Source of the DNA: Pseudonocardiaceae bacterium
Lineage (GTDB): Bacteria > Actinomycetota > Actinomycetes > Mycobacteriales > Pseudonocardiaceae
DNA length: 64,000 nt
Assembly (NCBI GenBank): GCA_009379845.1
Contig: WHSZ01000002.1
Location: 1 to 64,000 of the forward strand
Reading direction: 5' to 3'
Shown here: in pieces, positions 34,960-43,484 of the stretch
Position numbering within the stretch: the stretch's first letter is position 1
Layout: every line of letters begins with the position of its first letter
The notes under the pieces: generated by a model
The model's database searches: none
Told to the model about the DNA's origin: nothing
The model's input: the letters and a program-made list of their open reading frames with translations, nothing else
Translations under genes and position numbers: made by a program

Positions 34960-35498
34960 CTTGGAGCTCCCAAGGATCGGACGCATTGGCCGACGTGTTG
35001 GCCAGCATCACGGTGAGCTCCTGGCGCTGGGAATGCCAGGGAGACTATTCCGCCATCGACACCACGCTGCTGCAGCGGTGGCGGGACGGGCTTGGCCGCG
35101 ACCCCGAGGACGACCGCCCGTGGGTCGAGTACATCCAGGGGCTTCGTCGCCACGGCATCCCGTTCGAGCGCGCCCGCGTGCTCACCGACCCGTTGACCGA
35201 GTACCTGCAGTGCCAACTCGACTTCACGTACATGAATGTCGACGCCGGTGAAGATATTCGGTGGGTCCAGCAGGCGGACGCAGCCGCACTTGGAATGCCG
35301 GCCTACGACTACTACCTCATCGACAGCGCCCGAGTGGCAATGCTCGACTTCTCCGACGATGGGACGCTCGCCGACGTTCGTACCAGCTCAGACGAGGAGG
35401 TTTTGGCGGAGCACCGTCGATGGCGTGATGTGATTTGGCCGCACGCCGTACCGCACAAGCGGTACCTCAGCGACCGTTTCCACCGGAATACCAGGTGA
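34956..35498 (+). CDS. DUF6879-family protein, paralogue 2
   Basis: 180 residues, GTG start at 34956 overlapping the stop of the preceding remnant. Same blocks as its paralogues: ITVSSWRWECQGDYSAID, RARVLTDPLTEYLQCQLDF with MNVDAGEDIRWV, and DYYLIDSARVAMLDFSDDG. The Trp-Arg-Trp-Glu, Asp-Pro-Leu-Thr and Ala-Gly-Glu residues are shared by all three, which marks them as the conserved core of the family. Its stop overlaps the start of a 17-codon reading frame. Confidence 0.75.
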   Translation: MTWSSQGSDALADVLASITVSSWRWECQGDYSAIDTTLLQRWRDGLGRDPEDDRPWVEYIQGLRRHGIPFERARVLTDPLTEYLQCQLDFTYMNVDAGEDIRWVQQADAAALGMPAYDYYLIDSARVAMLDFSDDGTLADVRTSSDEEVLAEHRRWRDVIWPHAVPHKRYLSDRFHRNTR

Positions 35499-35548
35499 AC
35501 GACCAGCAGCTGCGCCGGATCGCTGCCGACTACTTCAGGCGGAACTGA
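35495..35548 (+). CDS. 17-codon mini-ORF linking two DUF6879 genes
   Basis: GTG at 35495 overlaps the stop of paralogue 2 (GTGA), and its TGA overlaps the ATG of paralogue 3 (TGATG). The peptide, VNDQQLRRIAADYFRRN, resembles the first residues of a common small actinobacterial HTH protein (LRRVAEVYRAN...). It may be a truncated remnant of such a gene, or only serve to pass ribosomes on. Both couplings are seen directly; function is inferred. Confidence 0.35.
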   Translation: MNDQQLRRIAADYFRRN

Positions 35549-36084
35549 TGAGCGAACGGATCACAGTCGACCAGTTTGACCAGCTGTACGAGACGTTCGA
35601 GCGCACCGCGTGGCGCTGGGAGACCCAGCCCGCCTACCACGAGCCGAGCGAGGCCGAACCGTTCCGGCGCTGGCGTGCGGGCGAGCCCGACGATCTCGAA
35701 TGGCTGACCGGCTGGCTGGAGACGCTGCGCGCGGCGCACGCGGCCGGGCGCCAGTTCCAGCGGGTACGCGTGCACCACGACCCGCTAACCGTGTACCAGC
35801 GGTGGGGACTCGACGTCATCACGGCGAACGTGGCCGCTGGCGAGGATATCCGCGTCCTGCCCATAGGCAAGGCTCGGGAGCTAGGCGTGCCCGGTGAGGA
35901 CTTCTGCCTGTTCGACGACCGCAGTGTGGCGCTGATGTTCTTCGGTAACGAGGGCATGAGCGGGGCCGAACTCATCACGGAGGCCGCCGAGGTGGCGCGG
36001 TACCGCCAGTGGAGCCAGTCGGCGTGGCAACATGCGATCCCGTTTTACCAATACCGCGACAACTACTTCATGAGAAGTACGTGA
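35548..36084 (+). CDS. DUF6879-family protein, paralogue 3
   Basis: 178 residues. Blocks: FERTAWRWETQPAYHEPSEA, RVRVHHDPLTVYQRWGLDV with NVAAGEDIRVL, and DFCLFDDRSVALMFFGNEG. It differs from paralogues 1 and 2 in that RVRVLTDPLT has become RVRVHHDPLT. Coupled to the mini-ORF upstream; the broken valS begins 53 bp later. Three copies in 2.6 kb with low mutual identity point to old divergence or separate acquisition rather than a fresh duplication. Confidence 0.75.
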   Translation: MSERITVDQFDQLYETFERTAWRWETQPAYHEPSEAEPFRRWRAGEPDDLEWLTGWLETLRAAHAAGRQFQRVRVHHDPLTVYQRWGLDVITANVAAGEDIRVLPIGKARELGVPGEDFCLFDDRSVALMFFGNEGMSGAELITEAAEVARYRQWSQSAWQHAIPFYQYRDNYFMRST

Positions 36085-36136
36085 CCGACGTTGACGGCCA
36101 CGAAAACGGCTGGTCGGCCAGAATACGCTGGCTGAC

Positions 36137-38628
36137 ATGGCGGAGAACGTGCCGGACCGGCCGTCGCTTGACGGCTTGGAGGCGAAGTGGGCGCAGCGGT
36201 GGGAGCGCGCCGGCATCTACCGCTTCCAGCCGCCGGGCGAGCGTGCCGAGGTGTTCTCCATCGACACCCCGCCACCGACCGTCAGCGGCTCGCTGCACAT
36301 CGGGCACGCGTTTTCCTATACGCACGCCGATATCGTGGCCCGCTTCCAGCGGATGCGTGGCATGCGGGTGTGCTACCCGATGGGGTGGGACGACAACGGC
36401 CTGCCGACCGAACGCCGGGTGCAGAACTACTACGGGGTGCGCTGCGATCCGTCCCTGCCGTACGACCCGACCTTCCCGCCCGCGGACTTCACACCCTGGC
36501 GGCACGGCGTGCGGAACGTCTCGCGCCGCAACTTCATCGAGCTGTGCGAGCGGCTCACCGCCGAGGACGAGCGGGCTTTCGAGCGGCTGTGGCGGCACCT
36601 CGGGCTGTCCGTTGACTGGTCGCTGACGTACTCCACGATCGGCAGGCGGGCCAGGCGGGTCTCGCAACGCTCGTTCCTTCGCCTGCTCAGGGATGGTGAG
36701 GCCTACCTGGCCGAAGCCCCCACGCTGTGGGACGTCGGGTTTCGTACCGCGGTCGCGCAGGCCGAGCTCGAGGATCGCGAGCACCGAGGCGCCTGGCACC
36801 GGATCGGCTTCCACGCGCCGGACGGCGGGCGGATCTGGATCGAGACGACCCGTCCCGGACTGCTGCCCGCGTGCGTGGCGCTGATCGCGCATCCGGACGA
36901 CGAGCGCTACCGGTCACTGTTCGGCGCGACCGTGACCTCTCCGCTGTTCGGGGCGGGGATCCCGGTGCTCGCCCACCCCGCTGCCGAGCGCGAGCGGGGC
37001 GCGGGCATCGCGATGTGCTGCACGTTCGGCGACCTGACCGACGTGCTGTGGTGGCGCGAGTTGCGGTTGCCGAACCGCACGATCATCGGAAGGGACGGGC
37101 GGCTGGCCGCGGAGCCACCCACCGGCGTGGACGCGACCACGTACGCCGAGCTGGCCGGCGAGACCGGGTGGTTGCCATGCTCGGCGAATCCGGGGATCTG
37201 GACGGTGCCCCGCGTCCCATCGTGCGGTCGGTGAAGTTCTACGAGAAGGGCGAGGAGCCGCTGGAGATCGTGTCCAGCCGCCAGTGGTTCATCCGATCCC
37301 TCGAGCACCGGGACGCGCTGCTACGACGGGGCGCCGAGCTGCGCTGGCATCCGGCGTACATGAAGGCCCGCTACGACGACTGGGTCCGCGGCCTCACCGG
37401 CGACTGGCTGATCAGCCGGCAGCGGTTTTTCGGCGTGCCGTTCCCGGTGTGGTACGCGCTCGACGAGAACGCGGAACCGGACTACGGCACGCCGATCCTG
37501 CCGCCTGACGACGCGCTGCCCGTCGACCCGGCCTCGGACACGGCACCCGGCTATGCCGAGCAGCAGCGCGGCAGGCCGGGCGGGTTCACAGGTGATCCGG
37601 ACGTGATGGACACCTGGGCGACGTCCTCACTGTCCCCGCAGATCGTCTGCGGCTGGGATGACGACCCCGAGCTGTACGCGCAGACCTTCCCGATGGACCT
37701 GCGGCCGCAGGCGCACGACATCATCCGCACCTGGCTGTTCGCCACCGTGCTGCGCGCGGAACTGGACGCGCGGGCGCTGCCATGGCGGCATGTGGCGCTG
37801 TCCGGCTGGATCCTGGATCCGGACCGCAAGAAGATGAGCAAGTCCAGGGGCAACGTGGTCACGCCGATGGATCTGCTCGAAAGGTTCAGCTCGGACGCGG
37901 TGCGCTACTGGGCGGCCAGCGGCCGGCCGGGCACGGACACCGCGTTCGACGAAGGCCAGCTGAAGATCGGCCGCAGGCTGGCCACCAAGTTGCTGAACGC
38001 CAGCCGGTTCGTGCTGAGCTTCCCGCGACCGGACGGGCCGGGGGAGATCACCGAACCGCTTGACCGCGCCATGCTGGCTTCTCTCGACGAGGTGATCAGG
38101 GAGGCCACCGCCGCGCTTGAGGACTTCGAATACGCCACCGCGCTGGCCGCCACCGAGCGGTTCTTCTGGTTCTTCTGCGACGACTACCTCGAGCTGGTCA
38201 AGCAGCGGGCCTACGGCGGAGGGCCTGGTGCGTCGTCGGCACGGACAGCCCTGCGCACCGCGCTGTCCGCGCTGCTGCGGCTGCTCGCGCCATTCCTGCC
38301 CTTCAGCACCGAGGAAGCCTGGTCATGGTGGCATCCCGATTCGGTGCACACCAGCCGGTGGCCGGAACCTGCCGGCGAGCCCGAGCACAACGAAGTGGTC
38401 TCGATCGCCAGCACGGTGATCGGTGCCGTCCGGCGCAGCAAGTCCACCGCGAAGCGGTCCATGCGAGCGCCCGTCGAGCAGATCACGGTGCACGGTTCCG
38501 CCGAGGCGCTCGCGGTCGTCGGGCGGATCGGCGGGGATCTCCGTGCCGCCGGCGCGGTCCACAGGCTCGAGCTCAGCCCGAGCAGCGATGGCGAGCTGCG
38601 CGTCGAGGTCAGCTTGGCCGAGGAATAG
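36137..38628 (+). pseudogene. valS: Valyl-tRNA synthetase split by a frameshift
   Basis: A ValRS of the actinobacterial/archaeal-like type (about 830 codons). The first part (36137-37234) has the class I signature SGSLHIGHAFSYTH and CYPMGWDDNGLPTERRVQNYY. Near 37165 the reading changes frame: sense ends at YAELAGET and continues one frame over as RVVAMLGESGDLDG, IVSSRQWFIR, FKTW-type elements and KKMSKSRGNVV, to EVSLAEE. Homologues have about six residues between the two halves, so roughly 17 bases seem deleted, not just one base misread. The anticodon-binding and C-terminal parts are otherwise intact. As written no full enzyme is made; another valS must exist, or the sequence has an error. 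Confidence 0.85.
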
Positions 38629-38667
38629 CCGGGTGTTCCACCACAACGCCCTGGGTACCCGGAGCGC

Positions 38668-38853
38668 ATGACCGAACCCGAGATCGATCCGGCGACCGCC
38701 CGAGACTCCGAAGACGATCCGGATTTCGCCGACGAGCACGCCCGGCCCACCTACCGGGACGAACCCGCTCCCGAGGAATCGGACGAGTCGGTGCCCGAGG
38801 GGCAGGCCGGCGACGGCGGAATGGACATGCAGACCCGCCCACGCCCCGACTGA
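38668..38853 (+). CDS. Small acidic hypothetical protein
   Basis: 61 residues from ATG 38668 (GGAG five bases upstream). Very acidic and proline-rich (EPEIDPATARDSEDDPDFAD), no hydrophobic segment, probably disordered. GC-rich third positions support coding. It stands 39 bp after the broken valS on the same strand. No family recognised; a spurious frame remains possible. Confidence 0.5.
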   Translation: MTEPEIDPATARDSEDDPDFADEHARPTYRDEPAPEESDESVPEGQAGDGGMDMQTRPRPD

Positions 38854-38862
38854 TCCTCCTCG

Positions 38863-38945
38863 GGCTGGTCGTCATCAGGCTGGTCGTCCGATCACGCTGG
38901 TCGTCCGATCAGGCTGGTCGTCCGATCAGGCCGGTTGTCCGATCG
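38863..38945. repeat. Tandem 17-bp repeat, five copies
   Basis: Unit GGCTGGTCGTCCGATCA. Copies at 38863-38877 (two bases short), 38878-38894, 38895-38911, 38912-38928 and 38929-38945 (three mismatches). The array starts 10 bp after the small acidic gene. It may arise by replication slippage; a role as a repeated binding site is possible but unsupported. Confidence 0.85.
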
Positions 38946-39372
38946 GCCCGTTATCTGGTTGGCTCGCCGTATCCGACGGTCGTAGAGGCCCTTTTCGTCG
39001 CCGCGTCACTCGTCAGTGCGGAAAGCAATCGCACATTGCGCCACAGGCCATTAAGCGGTGCGTAATCAATGCGTGCACTCGTACGCTTTGACTACGACAA
39101 ACGTACGAGTATCTGAGGAGATCAATTCCTCTATCCCCTCCTTGAAACTGACTACCCAGGGAATCATCCGTACCCTGTGAGCTTCATCTCCGTCAGTGAT
39201 CTTTTTGGTTTGGAGGGGCCACGATCTCGCGTTTCTGTAACTCTTAGTAAGATTGTCGTCCCTTTTCGACGCGGCTTAGAGTAGAGTTCAGCTAGTGATC
39301 GTGTGACGACGTAGCGTGCGTACCACGACAGCAAGAAAAGGATCGGTTGCGGGGCGTCAGTAAGGGGGTTGG
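38946..39372 (+). promoter_or_regulatory. AT-richer leader region before the MFS gene
   Basis: 427 bases without a gene and visibly less GC-rich than the rest. It contains an inverted repeat, TCGTACG (39079-39085) and CGTACGA (39102-39108), with CTTTG/CAAA continuing inward, and several AT stretches that could be promoters. The MFS gene starts at the far end. The base composition and length suggest a long regulated leader; I see no known riboswitch. Confidence 0.4.
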
Positions 39373-40668
39373 GTGGACTCTCCTACTCGTTCGCCCCTCG
39401 CTAGCGGCGAATGGCGCTCACTATGGATTGCCGAGGCTCTGTCGGTAGCTGGGGATCAGCTGGCGCGCGTCGCCATCTCGGTCCTGGTCTACCAGCGCAC
39501 CTCCTCAGCCGCGCTGACCGCGATCACCTACGCCATGACGTTCCTGCCGGACGTCATCGCGGGTCCCCTGCTGTCCGGACTAGCCGACCGGTTCCCTCGG
39601 CGCACGGTGATGACGTGCTGCACGGTGCTGCAGGCCGGGCTGGTGGCCGTAATGGCCGTGCCGGGCGCACCGATCTGGCTGGTCGGCGGTTGCGTAGCGG
39701 GTGTCGCCGCGGTGCAGGCGCCGTTCAAGGCCGCGCAGAACGCATTCGTTCGCGTGCTGCTGGACAACAGCCATCTGACCGTCGGCCAAGCGCGGCTGAC
39801 CACGCTCAGGGAAATGGGTCAGCTTTCCGGACTGGTCGGGGCGGCCGGGGTGGTCGGCTTGCTCGGCACCACCGTCGCGCTGCTCCTGGACATGCTCACC
39901 TTCCTGGTCGCGGCGGCGTTGTTGCGGTTCGGCCTCCGGCAGCGACCGGCGGCGCGATCCGAACGCGCACCGCTACTGCGCCGCATGCTTCCGCCGAGCC
40001 GGCGACGGCGGGCCCTCGCGACGCTTTCCATCCTGCTGGCGCTGACCGTGCTCCCGCACGGGTTGATCGTGCCGCTCGCCGCCGAGATCGGGGCGCCGAC
40101 CTGGTCGATCGGGCTGATACTCGCCGCGGACTCGGCCGGCTTCCTGATCGGCGCGGCGATCGTCGGGCGCACACCCCGGCCCCGGAATGTGGAGGACGGC
40201 TGGATCGGACCGCTGTCCATGCTGTGCATGGGCGCGCTCGTGCTGTTCGTGTTCCGCCCACACGCGATCGTCGTCGCGGTGTTGCTGGCGGCATCCAGCA
40301 TCGGCGCCGCCTACCACATCTTGGCGCGCTCGGCCTACATCGAGATGCTTCCGGACGAGCTGACCGGGCGTGCGACCGGCCTCGTCCGGACCGGCCTGCG
40401 CGCCGGTCAAGGGCTCGGTGTCGCGTTCGGCGGGGTGGCCGCCGAATGGATGGGATCACCCGCACTGACGATCTCCGCAGCTGGCACCGTCGGAGTCATC
40501 GGCTGCTCCCTGGCGTGGCTCGTCGTGAAGCGCAATCCAGCGCCAACCCCGACACAAGTAGCGAACGTCAACGCCAATGCGATGGAATCAATCAGTAGTG
40601 ATGGGCGATATACACCACAGGCACCTCCAGGTAGGGAAGGTCGCGCGGAGAGGACTAAGCAGGGATGA
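39373..40668 (+). CDS. MFS transporter with a C-terminal IS-x-x-GR...PP tail
   Basis: 431 residues, GTG start at 39373 behind AAGGGGG. Twelve-helix major facilitator of the drug-efflux (MFS_3) type: WRSLWIAEALSVAGDQLARVA, the loop motif GLADRFPRRTVMTCC between helices 2 and 3, and DELTGRATGLVRTGLRAGQG in the second half. After the last helix (about 385) the tail reads MESISSDGRYTPQAPPGREG: the first of three copies of a motif that recurs in the next two genes. The stop overlaps ATG codons of the peptide gene. Probably an exporter. Confidence 0.88.
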   Translation: MDSPTRSPLASGEWRSLWIAEALSVAGDQLARVAISVLVYQRTSSAALTAITYAMTFLPDVIAGPLLSGLADRFPRRTVMTCCTVLQAGLVAVMAVPGAPIWLVGGCVAGVAAVQAPFKAAQNAFVRVLLDNSHLTVGQARLTTLREMGQLSGLVGAAGVVGLLGTTVALLLDMLTFLVAAALLRFGLRQRPAARSERAPLLRRMLPPSRRRRALATLSILLALTVLPHGLIVPLAAEIGAPTWSIGLILAADSAGFLIGAAIVGRTPRPRNVEDGWIGPLSMLCMGALVLFVFRPHAIVVAVLLAASSIGAAYHILARSAYIEMLPDELTGRATGLVRTGLRAGQGLGVAFGGVAAEWMGSPALTISAAGTVGVIGCSLAWLVVKRNPAPTPTQVANVNANAMESISSDGRYTPQAPPGREGRAERTKQG

Positions 40669-40670
40669 GC

Positions 40671-40745
40671 ATGCTGGGGGATATCAGTACTCGCGGTCGC
40701 GCATCGAAGACACCTCCTCGCGAGTTAGGCCGGAAAGGACGGTGA
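40671..40745 (+). CDS. 24-residue basic peptide with the ISTRGR...TPP motif
   Basis: From ATG 40671 (AGGG six bases before; another ATG two codons earlier overlaps the MFS stop) the peptide reads MLGDISTRGRASKTPPRELG and ends RKGR. Its core repeats the tail of the MFS protein and the N-terminus of the next protein. 18 bases (40683-40700) are identical to 40756-40773. It is too short for usual gene finders. Could be a secreted signal or RiPP-like precursor, or a leader peptide; no modifying enzyme is adjacent. Unrecognised family. Confidence 0.55.
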   Translation: MLGDISTRGRASKTPPRELGRKGR

Positions 40746-40749
40746 TCGC

Positions 40750-42237
40750 ATGAGAATCAGTACTCGCGGTCGCTCACGGCCAACACCTCCTTGGTTCTCA
40801 AAAGCGTCCCAGGCAGGACGGAAAGAATACGGAACGGCGGAAACGTCCCCGTTCGCTGACGGAACGCGACCCAGTGTGGCAACCCCACGCAAAGAGCACC
40901 CGGCCGGAATTTTCGCGCGAGTACGGCAATGGGATTTGTTCACCCATACGTCACGTCCCGGCGTCGTATGGATTCTCTGTGCCGAAACGGCGGTCGCCGG
41001 TTGGGCAATTACCGCCGGGCTGGCTTCGAGCGCGCCGACGGGCGCGGCGTGGGCATTGTTCGGTTTGCTCGTGTTTTCCGCTCTCGTGCACATGACCTCC
41101 ACGTGGCCCGCGGAAGAGCGGCGCAGGGCGGCGCATCTACGTCGAGAGCACATCGGACACACGGCCATCTGGAATTTCACTGGCGCGCTGATTCTTCCCG
41201 TGCCGCTGGTGGTGGCATTGGTGCTCATTATTCGTGCGCGCCAGTACATGATCGCCCGTAAGCCTCCCGGTCGTTATCTGTTCACTACCTCGGCAATCGC
41301 GGCCTCGGCGCTCGCCACACACGCCGTCGCCGCAGCGACGCCGGTTCACGATTGGTTTACCGGAACCCGCGCCGCGCCAACAACGATCGGTGAAGTAGTC
41401 ACCGGGCTGCTGGCTATCACGGCCGCCTTCGCGGCCTACTACGTCGCCCAAACAGTGATTATCGGTATCGCTCGTGGACTCAGGAAAAGCTGGGCAATTA
41501 TACCGATACTAGGCACTCGAGAGGAAAACTTCGACCTCGCGATCACGCTGTCGTTGGGGCTGGTCGCGGCCGGATCGAGTAACCACGCCGGGGGCTTCAT
41601 TTTGCTGATCGTGATGCTCGTGGCGATCACTTACACCCGTTTGATGCAGCGGCTGGAACAATTGGAGACCGAGCGGAATCAGCTCAAGGTCGATGCGCTG
41701 CACGACGCACTAACCGGTTTGCCCAATCGGCGCAGCTTCAATCCGGCGGCCGATCTTGCGCTGGTAACCGACGCGGCCCGCGGTTATCCGACCGCGATGC
41801 TGATGTTCGACCTGGACAAATTCAAGCAGTGGAACACCGATCTGGGCCATATCGGAGCGGATCAGGTACTTACCGCCGTGGCGCAAACATTGCGCGAACA
41901 CACCCGCGGTCACGACCTGTTGTGCCGCTGGGGCGGCGAGGAACTCGCGGTCCTGCTGCCGAATACCGGCGCCGAGGACGCGCTCGCGGTCGCGGAACGT
42001 TTCCGCACCGCCGTCGAGCAACTGAAAATTACCGTAACCAAACCGATGGGTGGCCAGCCGGTAACGCTGAACCACGATATTCCGGGCTGCACGGTTTCCG
42101 GTGGGATCGCGATTTCCACCTCATACGGTAGCGAACTGCTTCCCCTCCAAGAAGCGGCTGATCAGGCGCTCCAGGAGGCCAAGGACGGTGGCCGCAACCA
42201 GATCCGCCTCGCCGAGGAACACTCCACCGCGAACTGA
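40750..42237 (+). CDS. Membrane diguanylate cyclase (GGDEF)
   Basis: 495 residues. After an N-terminal segment that begins with RISTRGRSRPTPPW (third copy of the peptide motif) come seven or eight membrane helices (about 71-295), then a GGDEF domain: DALTGLPNRRSF (319-330), metal Asp in MFDLDKFKQWN (352-362), active-site GGEEL at 395-399, and the inhibitory site RGHD at 386-389 placed correctly. It should make c-di-GMP with product feedback. The true start could lie at GTG 40876, in which case the motif stretch would be a separate short reading frame. Adjacent exopolysaccharide genes are plausible targets. Confidence 0.9.
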   Translation: MRISTRGRSRPTPPWFSKASQAGRKEYGTAETSPFADGTRPSVATPRKEHPAGIFARVRQWDLFTHTSRPGVVWILCAETAVAGWAITAGLASSAPTGAAWALFGLLVFSALVHMTSTWPAEERRRAAHLRREHIGHTAIWNFTGALILPVPLVVALVLIIRARQYMIARKPPGRYLFTTSAIAASALATHAVAAATPVHDWFTGTRAAPTTIGEVVTGLLAITAAFAAYYVAQTVIIGIARGLRKSWAIIPILGTREENFDLAITLSLGLVAAGSSNHAGGFILLIVMLVAITYTRLMQRLEQLETERNQLKVDALHDALTGLPNRRSFNPAADLALVTDAARGYPTAMLMFDLDKFKQWNTDLGHIGADQVLTAVAQTLREHTRGHDLLCRWGGEELAVLLPNTGAEDALAVAERFRTAVEQLKITVTKPMGGQPVTLNHDIPGCTVSGGIAISTSYGSELLPLQEAADQALQEAKDGGRNQIRLAEEHSTAN

Positions 42238-42263
42238 AGATCGGGCTCACGACCGTCAGCGCA

Positions 42264-43475
42264 TCAGGCCGGGCGGGTTCGAATCGCGAGCCGGCGCAGC
42301 CGCAGCACCGAGTAGATCCCACCCACGGACATCAACCAGGGCACAGCCACAACACCCGCACCGAGTGCCAGCGCGATCGCCACCAAGCAGAGCCCGACGA
42401 CCGAATCAACCAGCCGCACCAGGAACACCGTCCGGGATCGTCGCCTGGCAACCACCTCGGTGACGTATGGAAGACCCGCCGCCCAAACCGCGAGATACCC
42501 GACCCAGCCGAGCACCAGGGCGGGCTCGACGCCGGCACCGGTCATCAGCTCCCCGAGCGGTCCCGCGAACAACGCCAACCCGGCACCGCCGACCACCGTG
42601 GTACCGAGCAGCAAGGCGACCGCGTACCGGGAAAGGTTCCGGCTACTGCCCTCGCCCGCCGCGAAACCGGCCAGCAGGAAACTGCCGGCCCCGTTGATGA
42701 TCACCTGCAGTGGCGCCACGACAAGCCTGCCGGCCTCCAGCACGCCCACCGCGGCCAGGGAAAGCAGGTTCGTGACGAACACCCTCGAGGCAAGCAGCGC
42801 GGCCGGCCGGAGACTGGCCTGCAGGGCTCGCCACGCCGCGAACGAGGCCACCATGCGCATTCCGGCGAGCCCTGGACGGAGCTCGCCCAGCTCCGCCCTT
42901 GGCACCTGCGCGATTCCCACACCGATAGCCGCGACCGCGCCGATCGCCATCGCACCGAACAGCGCGGTGAGCGTCATCGGACCGGCTACCAGCGAAATAC
43001 CGAGCAGGACCAAGATCGTCACGGCGAAGTAGACAAGATCGTTGATCACCAGCCGCCAGAACGCGAGCCGGGCGATCAGCAACCGCCGGAAAGTCTCCTC
43101 ACCTAGCCATAGCACCAGCATGGCGCCGTACACCAGCGCCGTGCCCACGTCGCCCTGCCGCAGCACGAGGATGGTTCCGAGCCCGGCAACGAAGCACAGC
43201 GCCCACGCGATCAGCGCGCTGCAGGCCAGCGCCGCCCGGGTGTCGCGATCCTGCCGATCAAGAACCGCGAGGCTGTCCCCGATGTAGCCGGTATACAGCG
43301 CGCTCGCGGTCACCAGCAGGGACAGGCAGAGCGCGAAGATACCGAAGCCGGTAAGGCCAAGGGTCCGGGCCGCGATCACTTGCAGGACCAGGCTCGTTCC
43401 CGCGGTGACCGCCTGGGACAGCACGGGCGCGCCCACCTTGTCGAGCAGGCCGCGCACCACGCGAATGGAGACCAC
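42264..43475 (-). CDS. Polysaccharide flippase-like membrane protein (Wzx/MOP type)
   Basis: 403 residues, GTG start at 43475, ten or more membrane helices. LSQAVTAGTSLVLQVIAAR and TLGLTGFGIFALCLSLLVTA at the N-terminus are typical of the polysaccharide-transporter branch of the MOP family that flips lipid-linked sugar units across the membrane. It ends in a basic tail (LRLRRLAIRTRPA). It follows the Wzc/CpsD-like gene by nine bases on the same strand, which fits an exopolysaccharide export role. Confidence 0.8.
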   Translation of the reverse strand: MVSIRVVRGLLDKVGAPVLSQAVTAGTSLVLQVIAARTLGLTGFGIFALCLSLLVTASALYTGYIGDSLAVLDRQDRDTRAALACSALIAWALCFVAGLGTILVLRQGDVGTALVYGAMLVLWLGEETFRRLLIARLAFWRLVINDLVYFAVTILVLLGISLVAGPMTLTALFGAMAIGAVAAIGVGIAQVPRAELGELRPGLAGMRMVASFAAWRALQASLRPAALLASRVFVTNLLSLAAVGVLEAGRLVVAPLQVIINGAGSFLLAGFAAGEGSSRNLSRYAVALLLGTTVVGGAGLALFAGPLGELMTGAGVEPALVLGWVGYLAVWAAGLPYVTEVVARRRSRTVFLVRLVDSVVGLCLVAIALALGAGVVAVPWLMSVGGIYSVLRLRRLAIRTRPA

Positions 43476-43484
43476 GGTTGACCG

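Noticed and set aside
37142-37234. Programmed ribosomal frameshift in valS
   Set aside because: No slippery heptamer or following structure stands out near 37165, and about six residues are missing at the junction. A deletion explains both.
38863-38945. CRISPR-like array
   Set aside because: The 17-bp units are directly adjacent without spacers and no cas gene is near; it is a simple tandem repeat.
42270-42300. GGTTCGAATC stretch like a tRNA T-arm
   Set aside because: It lies within the 3' end of the flippase gene and no acceptor stem or anticodon arm can be built around it.
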